Part shown: piece by piece, positions 1-12,991 of the stretch | Layout of the letters: every line of letters begins with the position of its first letter | Position numbering within the stretch: the stretch's first letter is position 1 | Assembly: GCA_037893245.1 (NCBI GenBank) | Contig: JBAIAA010000693.1 | Location: forward strand, 930,001 to 994,000 | From: Crossaster papposus | Taxonomy: Eukaryota > Echinodermata > Asteroidea > Velatida > Solasteridae | Reading direction: 5' to 3' | DNA: 64,000 nt | Notes under the pieces: generated by a model | What the model saw: the letters and a program-made list of their open reading frames with translations, nothing else | Database searches by the model: none | Told to the model about the DNA's origin: nothing | Translations under genes and position numbers: made by a program

Positions 1-1759
1 TGCTTTCTCGCACCCCTTTTTTTCCGAGTGCCAACAGTGAAGTGTTATAACATACTGCAAGTTTGCGCCCGCACACCTCTTTTGCTTTCTCGCCCCCCTT
101 TTTGCTGTTGTCAACAGTGAAGTCATAACATACTGCACGTTTGGCCCGCACCCCTCTTTTGCTTTTCCGCACCCCTTTTTGTTCTTGCCAACAGTGAAGT
201 CATAACATACTGCAAATTTGCGCCCGCACCCCTCTTTTGCTCTCTTGCACCCCTTTTTGCTGTTGCCAACAGTGAAGTCATAACATACTGCACATTTGCG
301 CCCACACCCCTCTTTTGCTGTCTCGCACCCCTTTTTGCTCTTGCCAACAGTGAAGTCATAACATACTGCAAATTTGCGCCCGCACCCCTCTTTGGCTTTC
401 TTGCACCCCTTTTTGCTGTTGCCAACAGTGAAGTCATAACATACTGTAAATTTGCGCCCGCACACCTCTTTTGCTTTCTCGCACCCCTTTTTGCTCTTGC
501 CAACAGTAAAGTCATAACATACTGCACATTTGCGCCCGCACCCCTCTTTTGCTTTATCGCACCCCTTTTTGCTCTTGCCAACAGTGAAGTCATAACATAC
601 TGCAAATTTGTGCCCGCACCCCTCTTTGGCTTTCTTGCACCCCTTTTTGCTGTTGCCAACAGTGAAGTCATAACATACTGCAAATTTGCGCCCGCACACC
701 TCTTTTGCTTTCTCGCACCCCTTTTTGCTCTTGCCAACAGTAAAGTCATAACATACTGCAAATTTGCGGCCGCTCCCCTCTTTTGCTTTCTCGCATCCCA
801 TTTTGCTGTCGCCATCAGTGAAGTCATAATATACTGCAAATTTGCGCCCGCACCCCTCATTTGCTTTTTCGCACCCCCTTTTGCTCTTGCCAACAGTAAA
901 GTCACAACATGCTGCAAATTTGCGCCCGCACCCCTCTTTTGCTTTCTCGCACCCCTTTTTGCTGTTGCCAACAGTGAAGTCATAACATACTGCAAATTTG
1001 CGCCAGCACACCTCTTTTGCTTTCTCGCACCCCTTTTTGCTGTTGTCAACAGTGAAGTCATAACATACTGCACATTTGCGCCCGCACCCCTCTTTTGCTT
1101 TCTCGGACCCCTTTTTGTTCTTGCCAACAGTGAAGTCATAACATACTGCAAGTTTGCGCCCGCACCGCTCTTTTGCTTTCTCGCACCCCTTTTTTTCCGA
1201 GTGCCAACAGTGAAGTCATAACATACTGCAAATTTGCACCCGCGCCCCCCTTTTGCTTTCTCGCACCCCTTTTTGCTGTTGTCAACAGTGAAGTCATAAC
1301 ATACTGCACGTTTGCGCCCGCACCCCTCTTTTGCTTTTCCGCACCCCTTTTTTGTTCTTGCCAACAGTGAAGTCATAACATACTGCAAATTTGCGCCCGC
1401 ACCCCTCTTTTGCTCTCTTGCACCCCTTTTTGCTGTTGCCAACAGTGAAGTCATAACATACTGTAAATTTGCGCCCGCACACCTCTTTTGCTTTCTCGCA
1501 CCCCTTTTTGCTCTTGCCAACAGTAAAGTCATAACATACTGCAAATTTGCGCCCGCTCCCCTCTTTTGTTTTCTCGCGTCCCTTTTTGCTGTCGCCACCA
1601 GTGAAGTCATAATATACTGCAAATTTGCGCTCGTACCCCTCATTTGCTCTTTCACACCCCCTTTTGCTCTTGCCAACAGTAAAGTCATAACATACTGCAA
1701 ATTTGCGCCCGCACACCTCTTTTGCTTTTTCGCCCCCTTTTTTGCTGTTTTCAACAGTG
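1..1759 (+). repeat. Left-edge monomers, part of a 1,719-bp unit
   Basis: The stretch from about 540 to 1455 recurs at 2259-3173, about 1,719 bp downstream. 1,719 equals 22 monomers plus 3 bp, and the 3 bp are explained by two visible length variants: an 80-bp monomer with TTTTTTTCCGAG near 1197 and a 79-bp monomer with an extra T near 1343. The homology covers only about half a unit before the next unit takes over, so this is a relic or partial HOR, not a clean tandem pair. The window opens inside a monomer carrying the 82-bp marker form (TTTCCGAG then GTGTTATAAC). Confidence 0.75.
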
Positions 1760-3928
1760 AAGTCATAACATACAGCACGTTTGCGCCCGCACCCCTCTTT
1801 TGCTTTTCCGCACCCCTTTTTGTTCTTGCCAACAGTGAAGTCATAACATACTGCAAATTTGCGCCCGCGCCCCTCTTCTGCTTTCTCGCACCCCTTTTTG
1901 CTGTTGTCAACAGTGAAGTCATAACATACTGCACGTTTGCGCCCGCACCCCTCTTTTGCTTTTCCGCACCCCTTTTTGTTCTTGCCAACAGTGAAGTCAT
2001 AACATACTGCAAATTTGCGCCCGCGCCCCTCTTTTGCTTTCTCGCACCCCTTTTTGCTGTTGTCAACAGTGAAGTCATAACATACTGCAAATTTGCGCTC
2101 GCACCCCTCTTTTGCTTTCTCGCACCCCTTTTTGCCCTTGCCAACAGTGAAGTCATAACATACTGCACATTTGCGCCCACACCCCTCTTTTGCTGTCTCG
2201 CACCCCTTTTTGCTCTTGCCAACAGTGAAGTCATAACATACTGCAAATTTGCGCCCGCACCCCTCTTTTGCTTTATCGCACCCCTTTTTGCTCTTGCCAA
2301 CAGTGAAGTCATAACATACTGCAAATTTGCGCCCGCACCCCTCTTTGGCTTTCTTGCACCACTTTTTGCTGTTGCCAACAGTGAAGTCATAACATACTGC
2401 AAATTTGCGCCCGCACACCTCTTTTGCTTTCTCGCACCCCTTTTTGCTCTTGCCAACAGTAAAGTCATAACATACTGCAAATTTGCGGCCGCTCCCCTCT
2501 TTTGCTTTCTCGCATCCCATTTTGCTGTCGCCATCAGTGAAGTCATAATATACTGCAAATTTGCGCCCGCACCCCTCATTTGCTTTTTCGCACCCCCTTT
2601 TGCTCTTGCCAACAGTAAAGTCACAACATGCTGCAAATTTGCGCCCGCACCCCTCTTTTGCTTTCTCGCACCCCTTTTTGCTGTTGCCAACAGTGAAGTC
2701 ATAACATACTGCAAATTTGCGCTAGCACACCTCTTTTGCTTTCTCGCACCCCTTTTTGCTGTTGTCAACAGTGAAGTCATAACATACTGCACATTTGCGC
2801 CCGCACCCCTCTTTTGCTTTCTCGGACCCCTTTTTGTTCTTGCCAACAGTGAAGTCATAACATACTGCAAGTTTGCGCCCGCACCGCTCTTTTGCTTTCT
2901 CGCACCCCTTTTTTTCCGAGTGCCAACAGTGAAGTCATAACATACTGCAAATTTGCACCCGCGCCCCCCTTTTGCTTTCTCGCACCCCTTTTTGCTGTTG
3001 TCAACAGTGAAGTCATAACATACTGCACGTTTGCGCCCGCACCCCTCTTTTGCTTTTCCGCACCCCTTTTTGTTCTTGCCAACAGTGAAGTCATAACATA
3101 CTGCAAATTTGCGCCCGCACCCCTCTTTTGCTCTCTTGCACCCCTTTTTGCTGTTGCCAACAGTGAAGTCATAACATACTGCACATTTGCGCCCACACCC
3201 ATCTTTTGCTGTCTCGCACCCCTTTTTGCTCTTGCCAACAGTGGAGTCATAACATACTGCAAATTTGCGCCCGCACCCCTCTTTAGCTTTCTTGCACCCC
3301 TTTTTGCAGTTGCCAACAGTGAAGTCATAACATACAGCACGTTTGCGACCGCACCCCTCTTTTGCTTTACCGCACCCTTTTTTGTTTTTGCAACAGTGAA
3401 GTCATAACATACTGCAAATTTGCGCCCGCACACCTCTTTTGCTTTCTCGCCCCCTTTTTTGCTGTTTTCCACAGTGAAGTCATAACATACTGCACGTTTG
3501 CGCCCGCACCTCTCTTTTGCTTTTCCGCACCCCTTTTTGTTCTTGCCAACAGTGAAGTCATAACATACCGCTCTTTTGCTTTCTCGCACCCCTTTTTTCC
3601 GAGTGCCAACAGTGAAGTGTTATAACATACTGCAAGTTTGCCCCCGCACACCTCTTTTGCTTTCTCGCACCCCTTTTTGCTGTCGCCACCAGTGAAGTCA
3701 TAATATACTGCAAATTTGCGCCCGCACCCCTCTTTGGCTTTCTTGCACCCCTTTTTGCTGTTGCCAACAGTGAAGTCATAACATACTGTAAATTTGCGCC
3801 CGCACACCTCTTTTGCTTTCTCGCACCCCTTTTTGTTCTTGCCAACAGTGAAGTCATAACATACTGCAAATTTGCGCCCGCGCCCCTCTTTTGCTTTCTC
3901 GCACCCCTTTTTGCTGTTGTCAACAGTG
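1760..3928 (+). repeat. 2,169-bp higher-order repeat, copy 1
   Basis: Sequence from about 1760 matches sequence 2,169 bp downstream, and the match continues for two unit lengths. 2,169 equals 28 monomers minus 15 bp. The deficit is fully explained by a 60-bp-class truncated monomer (-19), an 80-bp monomer (+2, near 2916), a monomer with GCAACAG in place of GCCAACAG (-1, near 3390) and the CCGAG/GTGTTAT marker (+3, near 3599). Boundaries are set where the flanks stop matching (TTTTCAACAGTGAAG against TTGTCAACAGTGAAG) and are good to about one monomer. Confidence 0.8.
3552..3611 (+). repeat. Truncated 60-bp monomer, copy 1 of 4
   Basis: The monomer reads GTGAAGTCATAACATAC directly into CGCTCTTTTGC. 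The 19 bases that normally lie between CATAC and CGCTC, including the GCAAATTTGC palindrome region, are missing. One extra T in the downstream run gives 60 bp. The next monomer is the GTGTTATAAC marker form. The same junction occurs at three other places in the window. Confidence 0.9.
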
Positions 3929-6097
3929 AAGTCATAACATACTGCACGTTTGCGCCCGCACCCCTCTTTTGCTTTTCCGCACCCCTTTTTGTTCTTGCCA
4001 ACAGTGAAGTCATAACATACTGCAAATTTGCGCCCGCGCCCCTCTTCTGCTTTCTCGCACCCCTTTTTGCTGTTGTCAACAGTGAAGTCATAACATACTG
4101 CACGTTTGCGCCCGCACCCCTCTTTTGCTTTTCCGCACCCCTTTTTGTTCTTGCCAACAGTGAAGTCATAACATACTGCAAATTTGCGCCCGCGCCCCTC
4201 TTTTGCTTTCTCGCACCCCTTTTTGCTGTTGTCAACAGTGAAGTCATAACATACTGCAAATTTGCGCTCGCACCCCTCTTTTGCTTTCTCGCACCCCTTT
4301 TTGCCCTTGCCAACAGTGAAGTCATAACATACTGCACATTTGCGCCCACACCCCTCTTTTGCTGTCTCGCACCCCTTTTTGCTCTTGCCAACAGTGAAGT
4401 CATAACATACTGCAAATTTGCGCCCGCACCCCTCTTTTGCTTTATCGCACCCCTTTTTGCTCTTGCCAACAGTGAAGTCATAACATACTGCAAATTTGCG
4501 CCCGCACCCCTCTTTGGCTTTCTTGCACCACTTTTTGCTGTTGCCAACAGTGAAGTCATAACATACTGCAAATTTGCGCCCGCACACCTCTTTTGCTTTC
4601 TCGCACCCCTTTTTGCTCTTGCCAACAGTAAAGTCATAACATACTGCAAATTTGCGGCCGCTCCCCTCTTTTGCTTTCTCGCATCCCATTTTGCTGTCGC
4701 CATCAGTGAAGTCATAATATACTGCAAATTTGCGCCCGCACCCCTCATTTGCTTTTTCGCACCCCCTTTTGCTCTTGCCAACAGTAAAGTCACAACATGC
4801 TGCAAATTTGCGCCCGCACCCCTCTTTTGCTTTCTCGCACCCCTTTTTGCTGTTGCCAACAGTGAAGTCATAACATACTGCAAATTTGCGCTAGCACACC
4901 TCTTTTGCTTTCTCGCACCCCTTTTTGCTGTTGTCAACAGTGAAGTCATAACATACTGCACATTTGCGCCCGCACCCCTCTTTTGCTTTCTCGGACCCCT
5001 TTTTGTTCTTGCCAACAGTGAAGTCATAACATACTGCAAGTTTGCGCCCGCACCGCTCTTTTGCTTTCTCGCACCCCTTTTTTTCCGAGTGCCAACAGTG
5101 AAGTCATAACATACTGCAAATTTGCACCCGCGCCCCCCTTTTGCTTTCTCGCACCCCTTTTTGCTGTTGTCAACAGTGAAGTCATAACATACTGCACGTT
5201 TGCGCCCGCACCCCTCTTTTGCTTTTCCGCACCCCTTTTTGTTCTTGCCAACAGTGAAGTCATAACATACTGCAAATTTGCGCCCGCACCCCTCTTTTGC
5301 TCTCTTGCACCCCTTTTTGCTGTTGCCAACAGTGAAGTCATAACATACTGCACATTTGCGCCCACACCCCTCTTTTGCTGTCTCGCACCCCTTTTTGCTC
5401 TTGCCAACAGTGGAGTCATAACATACTGCAAATTTGCGCCCGCACCCCTCTTTAGCTTTCTTGCACCCCTTTTTGCAGTTGCCAACAGTGAAGTCATAAC
5501 ATACAGCACGTTTGCGACCGCACCCCTCTTTTGCTTTACCGCACCCTTTTTTGTTTTTGCAACAGTGAAGTCATAACATACTGCAAATTTGCGCCCGCAC
5601 ACCTCTTTTGCTTTCTCGCCCCCTTTTTTGCTGTTTTCCACAGTGAAGTCATAACATACTGCACGTTTGCGCCCGCACCTCTCTTTTGCTTTTCCGCACC
5701 CCTTTTTGTTCTTGCCAACAGTGAAGTCATAACATACCGCTCTTTTGCTTTCTCGCACCCCTTTTTTCCGAGTGCCAACAGTGAAGTGTTATAACATACT
5801 GCAAGTTTGCCCCCGCACACCTCTTTTGCTTTCTCGCACCCCTTTTTGCTGTCGCCACCAGTGAAGTCATAATATACTGCAAATTTGCGCCCGCACCCCT
5901 CTTTGGCTTTCTTGCACCCCTTTTTGCTGTTGCCAACAGTGAAGTCATAACATACTGTAAATTTGCGCCCGCACACCTCTTTTGCTTTCTCGCACCCCTT
6001 TTTGTTCTTGCCAACAGTGAAGTCATAACATACTGCAAATTTGCGCCCGCGCCCCTCTTTTGCTTTCTCGCACCCCTTTTTGCTGTTGTCAACAGTG
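3929..6097 (+). repeat. 2,169-bp higher-order repeat, copy 2
   Basis: Tandem second copy of the preceding unit, carrying the same ordered set of length variants: 80-bp monomer near 5085, single-base-deleted monomer near 5560, truncated monomer 5721-5780, marker monomer near 5768. Differences from copy 1 that I noticed are few, for example ACCCATC at about 3198 in copy 1 against ACCCCTC at the matching place here. Homology runs on to about 6190. Confidence 0.8.
5721..5780 (+). repeat. Truncated 60-bp monomer, copy 2 of 4
   Basis: Same 19-base deletion junction (CATACCGCTC) and same following marker monomer as the copy at 3552-3611, exactly 2,169 bp downstream of it. Confidence 0.9.
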
Positions 6098-7356
6098 AAG
6101 TCATAACATACTGCACGTTTGCGCCCGCACCCCTCTTTTGCTTTTCCGCACCCCTTTTTGTTCTTGCCAACAGTGAAGTCATAACATACTGCAAATTTGC
6201 GCCCGCGCCCCTCTTTTGCTTTCTCGCACCCCTTTTTGCTGTTGTCAACGGTGAAGTCATAACATACTGCAAATTTGCGCCCGCACCCCTCTTTTGCTTT
6301 CTCGCACCCCTTTTTGCTGTTGCCAACAGTGAAGTCATAACATACTGCAAATTTGCGCCCTCGCCCCTCTTTTGCTTTCTGGCACCCCTTTTTGCTGTTG
6401 TTAACAGTGAAGTCATAACATACTGCAAATTTGCGCCCGCACCCCTCTTTTGATTTCTCGGACCCCTTCTTGTTCTTGCCAACAGTGAAGTCATAACATA
6501 CTGCAAGTTTGCGCCCGCACCGCTCTTTTGCTATCTCGCACCCCTTTTTTACCGAGTGCCAACAGTGAAGTGTTATAACATACTGCAAGTTTGCGCCCGC
6601 ACCGTTCTTTTGCTTTCTCGCACCCCTTTTTTTACGAGTGCCAACAGTGAAGTGTTATAACATACTGCAAGTTTGCGCCCGCACCCCTCTTTTGCTTTCT
6701 TGCACCCCTTTTTGCCCTTGCCAACAGTGAAGTCATAACATACTGCACATGTGCGCCCACACCCCTCTTTTGCTGTCTCGCACCTTTTTTGCTCTTGCCA
6801 ACAGTTAAGTCATAACATACTGCAAATTTAAGCCCGCTCCCCTCTTTTGCTTTCTCGCATCCCATTTTGCTGTCGCCAACAGTGAAGTCATAACATACTG
6901 CAAATTTGCGCCCGCACACCTCTTTTGCTTTCTCGCATCCCATTTTGCTGTCGCCAACAGTGAAGTCATAATATACTGCAAATTTGCGCCCGCACCCCTC
7001 TTTTGCTTTCTCGCACCCCTTTTTGCTGTTGCCAACAGTGAAGTCATAACATACTGCAAATTTGCGCCCGCACACCTCTTTTGCTTTCTCGCACCCCTTG
7101 TTGCTGTTGTCAACAGTGAAGTCATAACATACTGCACATTTGCGCCCGCACCCCTCTTTTGCTTTCTCGGACCCCTTTTTGTTCTTGCCAACAGTGAAGT
7201 CATAACATACTGCAAGTTTGCGCCCGCACCGCTCTTTTGCTTTCTCGCACCCCTTTTTTTCCGAGTGCCAACAGTGAAGTGTTATAACATACTGCAAGTT
7301 TGCGCCCGCACCCCTCTTTTGCTTTCTCGCACCCCTTTTTGCTGTTGCCAACAGTG
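6098..7356 (+). repeat. Monomers with double marker and ACGAG block, copy 1
   Basis: Contains two marker monomers in a row near 6551 (ACCGAG) and 6633 (TTTACGAG), both with GTGTTATAAC, and a third near 7261. Between them are characteristic variants: CACATGTGCGCCCACAC, a T-rich GCACCTTTTTTGCTC and AACAGTTAAGTC with AAATTTAAGCCCGCTC. The same ordered block recurs about 7,486 bp downstream (14.0-14.8 kb) and again at 17.4-18.0 and 20.4-21.1 kb, so it is a repeated subunit of a larger composite. Confidence 0.75.
6251..6328 (+). repeat. Reference 78-bp monomer
   Basis: This copy matches the commonest base at every position I compared and can serve as the type monomer, with phase set at GTGAAGTC. 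Landmarks within it: GTGAAGTCATAAC at 1-13; the perfect palindrome GCAAATTTGC at 19-28; first CGCACCCC at 32-39; second CGCACCCC at 53-60; T5 at 61-65; inverted repeat CTGTTG-C-CAACAG beginning at 67 and running one base into the next monomer. The two CGCACCCC boxes are 21 bp apart and are followed by TCTTTTGCTTT and TTTTTGCTGTT, so the second half of the monomer looks like an old 21-bp internal duplication. Confidence 0.9.
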
Positions 7357-10300
7357 AAGTCATAACATACTGCACATTTGCGCCCGCACACCTCTTTTGC
7401 TTTCTCGCCCCCCTTTTTGCTGTTGTCAACAGTGAAGTCATAACATACTGCACGTTTGCGCCCGCACCCCTCTTTTGCTTTTCCGCACCCCTTTTTGTTC
7501 TTGCCAACAGTGAAGTCATAACATACTGCAAATTTGCGCCCGCACCCCTCTTTGGCTCTCTTGCACCCCTTTTTGCTGTTGCCAACAGTGAAGTCATAAC
7601 ATACTGCACATTTGCGCCCACACCCCTCTTTTGCTTTCTCGCACCCCTTTTTGCTGTTGTCAACAGTGAAGTCATAACATACTGCACGTTTGCGCCCGCA
7701 CCCCTCTTTTGCTTTTCCGCACCCCTTTTTGTTCTTGCCAACAGTGAAGTCATAACATACTGCAAATTTGCGCCCGCACCCCTCTTTGGCTCTCTTGCAC
7801 CCCTTTTTGCTCTTGCCAACAGTGAAGTCATAACATACTGCAAATTTGCGCCCGCACCCCTCTTTGGCTTTCTCGCACCCCTTTTTGCTGTTGTCAACAG
7901 TGAAGTCATAACATACTGCAAATTTGCGCTCGCACCCCTCTTTTGCTTTCTCGCACCCCTTTTTGCCCTTGCCAACAGTGAAGTCATAACATACTGCACA
8001 TTTGCGCCCACACCCCTCTTTTGCTGTCTCGCACCCCTTTTTGCTCTTGCCAACAGTGAAGTCATAACATACTGCAAATTTGCGCCCGCACCCCTCTTTT
8101 GCTTTATCGCACCCCTTTTTGCTCTTGCCAACAGTGAAGTCATAACATACTGCAAATTTGCGCCCGCACCCCTCTTTGGCTTTCTTGCACCCCTTTTTGC
8201 TGTTGCCAACAGTGAAGTCATAACATACTGCAAATTTGCGCCCGCACACCTCTTTTGCTTTCTCGCACCCCTTTTTGCTCTTGCCAACAGTAAAGTCATA
8301 ACATACTGCAAATTTGCGGCCGCTCCCCTCTTTTGCTTTCTCGCATCCCATTTTGCTGTCGCCATCAGTGAAGTCATAATATACTGCAAATTTGCGCCCG
8401 CACCCCTCATTTGCTTTTTCGCACCCCCTTTTGCTCTTGCCAACAGTAAAGTCACAACATGCTGCAAATTTGCGCCCGCACCCCTCTTTTGCTTTCTCGC
8501 ACCCCTTTTTGCTGTTGCCAACAGTGAAGTCATAACATACTGCAAATTTGCGCCCGCACACCTCTTTTGCTTTCTCGCACCCCTTTTTGCTGTTGTCAAC
8601 AGTGAAGTCATAACATACTGCACATTTGCGCCAGCACCCCTCTTTTGCTTTCTCGGACCCCTTTTTGTTCTTGCCAACAGTGAAGTCATAACATACTGCA
8701 AGTTTGCGCCCGCACCGCTCTTTTGCTTTCTCGCACCCCTTTTTTTCCGAGTGCCAACAGTGAAGTCATAACATACTGCAAATTTGCACCCGCGCCCCCC
8801 TTTTGCTTTCTCGCACCCCTTTTTGCTGTTGTCAACAGTGAAGTCATAACATACTGCACGTTTGCGCCCGCACCCCTCTATTGCTTTTCCGCACCCCTTT
8901 TTGTTCTTGCCAACAGTGAAGTCATAACATACTGCAAATTTGCGCCCGCACCCCTCTTTTGCTCTCTTGCACCCCTTTTTGCTGTTGCCAACAGTGAAGT
9001 CATAACATACTGCACATTTGCGCCCACACCCCTCTTTTGCTGTCTCGCACCCCTTTTTGCTCTTGCCAACAGTGGAGTCATAACATACTGCAAATTTGCG
9101 CCCGCACCCCTCTTTAGCTTTCTTGCACCCCTTTTTGCTGTTGCCAACAGTGAAGTCATAACATACAGCACGTTTGCGACCGCACCCCTCTTTTGCTTTA
9201 CCGCACCCTTTTTTGTTTTTGCAACAGTGAAGTCATAACATACTGCACATTTGCGCCCGCACACCTCTTTTGCTTTCTCGCCCCCCTTTTTGCTGTTGTC
9301 AACAGTGAAGTCATAACATACTGCACGTTTGCGCCCGCACCCCTCTTTTGCTTTTCCGCACCCCTTTTTGTTCTTGCCAACAGTGAAGTCATAACATACT
9401 GCAAATTTGCGCCCGCACCCCTCTTTGGCTCTCTTGCACCCCTTTTTGCTGTTGCCAACAGTGAAGTCATAACATACTGCACATTTGCGCCCACACCCCT
9501 CTTTTGCTTTCTCGCACCCCTTTTTGCTGTTGTCAACAGTGAAGTCATAACATACTGCACGTTTGCGCCCGCACCCCTCTTTTGCTTTTCCGCACCCCTT
9601 TTTGTTCTTGCCAACAGTGAAGTCATAACATACTGCAAATTTGCGCCCGCACCCCTCTTTGGCTCTCTTGCACCCCTTTTTGCTCTTGCCAACAGTGAAG
9701 TCATAACATACTGCAAATTTGCGCCCGCACCCCTCTTTGGCTTTCTCGCACCCCTTTTTGCTGTTGTCAACAGTGAAGTCATAACATACTGCAAATTTGC
9801 GCTCGCACCCCTCTTTTGCTTTCTCGCACCCCTTTTTGCCCTTGCCAACAGTGAAGTCATAACATACTGCACATTTGCGCCCACACCCCTCTTTTGCTGT
9901 CTCGCACCCCTTTTTGCTCTTGCCAACAGTGAAGTCATAACATACTGCAAATTTGCGCCCGCACCCCTCTTTTGCTTTATCGCACCCCTTTTTGCTCTTG
10001 CCAACAGTGAAGTCATAACATACTGCAAATTTGCGCCCGCACCCCTCTTTGGCTTTCTTGCACCCCTTTTTGCTGTTGCCAACAGTGAAGTCATAACATA
10101 CTGCAAATTTGCGCCCGCACACCTCTTTTGCTTTCTCGCACCCCTTTTTGCTCTTGCCAACAGTAAAGTCATAACATACTGCAAATTTGCGGCCGCTCCC
10201 CTCTTTTGCTTTCTCGCATCCCATTTTGCTGTCGCCATCAGTGAAGTCATAATATACTGCAAATTTGCGCCCGCACCCCTCATTTGCTTTTTCGCACCCC

Positions 10301-12991
10301 CTTTTGCTCTTGCCAACAGTAAAGTCACAACATGCTGCAAATTTGCGCCCGCACCCCTCTTTTGCTTTCTCGCACCCCTTTTTGCTGTTGCCAACAGTGA
10401 AGTCATAACATACTGCAAATTTGCGCCCGCACACCTCTTTTGCTTTCTCGCACCCCTTTTTGCTGTTGTCAACAGTGAAGTCATAACATACTGCACATTT
10501 GCGCCAGCACCCCTCTTTTGCTTTCTCGGACCCCTTTTTGTTCTTGCCAACAGTGAAGTCATAACATACTGCAAGTTTGCGCCCGCACCGCTCTTTTGCT
10601 TTCTCGCACCCCTTTTTTTCCGAGTGCCAACAGTGAAGTCATAACATACTGCAAATTTGCACCCGCGCCCCCCTTTTGCTTTCTCGCACCCCTTTTTGCT
10701 GTTGTCAACAGTGAAGTCATAACATACTGCACGTTTGCGCCCGCACCCCTCTATTGCTTTTCCGCACCCCTTTTTGTTCTTGCCAACAGTGAAGTCATAA
10801 CATACTGCAAATTTGCGCCCGCACCCCTCTTTTGCTCTCTTGCACCCCTTTTTGCTGTTGCCAACAGTGAAGTCATAACATACTGCACATTTGCGCCCAC
10901 ACCCCTCTTTTGCTGTCTCGCACCCCTTTTTGCTCTTGCCAACAGTGGAGTCATAACATACTGCAAATTTGCGCCCGCACCCCTCTTTAGCTTTCTTGCA
11001 CCCCTTTTTGCTGTTGCCAACAGTGAAGTCATAACATACAGCACGTTTGCGACCGCACCCCTCTTTTGCTTTACCGCACCCTTTTTTGTTTTTGCAACAG
11101 TGAAGTCATAACATACTGCACATTTGCGCCCGCACACCTCTTTTGCTTTCTCGCCCCCCTTTTTGCTGTTGTCAACAGTGAAGTCATAACATACTGCACG
11201 TTTGCGCCCGCACCCCTCTTTTGCTTTTCCGCACCCCTTTTTGTTCTTGCCAACAGTGAAGTCATAACATACTGCAAATTTGCGCCCGCACCCCTCTTTG
11301 GCTCTCTTGCACCCCTTTTTGCTGTTGCCAACAGTGAAGTCATAACATACTGCACATTTGCGCCCACACCCCTCTTTTGCTTTCTCGCACCCCTTTTTGC
11401 TGTTGTCAACAGTGAAGTCATAACATACTGCACGTTTGCGCCCGCACCCCTCTTTTGCTTTTCCGCACCCCTTTTTGTTCTTGCCAACAGTGAAGTCATA
11501 ACATACTGCAAATTTGCGCCCGCACCCCTCTTTGGCTCTCTTGCACCCCTTTTTGCTCTTGCCAACAGTGAAGTCATAACATACTGCAAATTTGCGCCCG
11601 CACCCCTCTTTGGCTTTCTCGCACCCCTTTTTGCTGTTGTCAACAGTGAAGTCATAACATACTGCAAATTTGCGCTCGCACCCCTCTTTTGCTTTCTCGC
11701 ACCCCTTTTTGCCCTTGCCAACAGTGAAATCATAACATACTGCACATTTGCGCCCACACCCCTCTTTTGCTGTCTCGCACCCCTTTTTGCTCTTGCCAAC
11801 AGTGAAGTCATAACATACTGCAAATTTGCGCCCGCACCCCTCTTTTGCTTTATCGCACCCCTTTTTGCTCTTGCCAACAGTGAAGTCATAACATACTGCA
11901 AATTTGCGCCCGCACCCCTCTTTGGCTTTCTTGCACCCCTTTTTGCTGTTGCCAACAGCGAAGTCATAACATACTGCAAATTTGCTCCCGCACACCTCTT
12001 TTGCTTTCTCGCACCCCTTTTTGCTCTTGCCAACAGTAAAGTCATAACATACTGCAAATTTGCGGCCGCTCCCCTCTTTTGCTTTCTCGCATCCCATTTT
12101 GCTGTCGCCATCAGTGAAGTCATAATATACTGCAAATTTGCGCCCGCACCCCTCATTTGCTTTTTCGCACCCCCTTTTGCTCTTGCCAACAGTAAAGTCA
12201 CAACATGCTGCAAATTTGCGCCCGCACCCCTCTTTTGCTTTCTCGCACCCCTTTTTGCTGTTGCCAACAGTGAAGTCATAACATACTGCAAATTTGCGCC
12301 CGCACACCTCTTTTGCTTTCTCGCACCCCTTTTTGCTGTTGTCAACAGTGAAGTCATAACATACTGCACATTTGCGCCAGCACCCCTCTTTTGCTTTCTC
12401 GGACCCCTTTTTGTTCTTGCCAACAGTGAAGTCATAACATACTGCAAGTTTGCGCCCGCACCGCTCTTTTGCTTTCTCGCACCCCTTTTTTTCCGAGTGC
12501 CAACAGTGAAGTCATAACATACTGCAAATTTGCACCCGCGCCCCCCTTTTGCTTTCTCGCACCCCTTTTTGCTGTTGTCAACAGTGAAGTCATAACATAC
12601 TGCACGTTTGCGCCCGCACCCCTCTTTTGCTTTTCCGCACCCCTTTTTGTTCTTGCCAACAGTGAAGTCATAACATACTGCAAATTTGCGCCCGCACCCC
12701 TCTTTTGCTCTCTTGCACCCCTTTTTGCTGTTGCCAACAGTGAAGTCATAACATACTGCACATTTGCGCCCACACCCCTCTTTTGCTGTCTCGCACCCCT
12801 TTTTGCTCTTGCCAACAGTGGAGTCATAACATACTGCAAATTTGCGCCCGCACCCCTCTTTAGCTTTCTTGCACCCCTTTTTGCTGTTGCCAACAGTGAA
12901 GTCATAACATACAGCACGTTTGCGACCGCACCCCTCTTTTGCTTTACCGCACCCTTTTTTGTTTTTGCAACAGTGAAGTCATAACATACTG
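7357..12991 (+). repeat. Three tandem copies of a 1,873-bp higher-order repeat
   Basis: Copies lie at about 7357-9245, 9246-11118 and 11119-12991. 1,873 equals 24 monomers plus 1 bp, explained by one 80-bp CCGAG monomer (8747, 10620, 12493) and one monomer with a single-base deletion (GCAACAG). A GCGGCCGC-bearing monomer recurs in register at 8316, 10189 and 12062. Copies 1 and 2 look identical over long stretches. Copy 3 has private changes such as AGTGAAATC near 11728, AACAGCGAAG near 11957 and TTTGCTCCCGC near 11984. The match stops at the left where GCTGTTGCCAACAG replaces GTTTTTGCAACAG. Confidence 0.85.
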
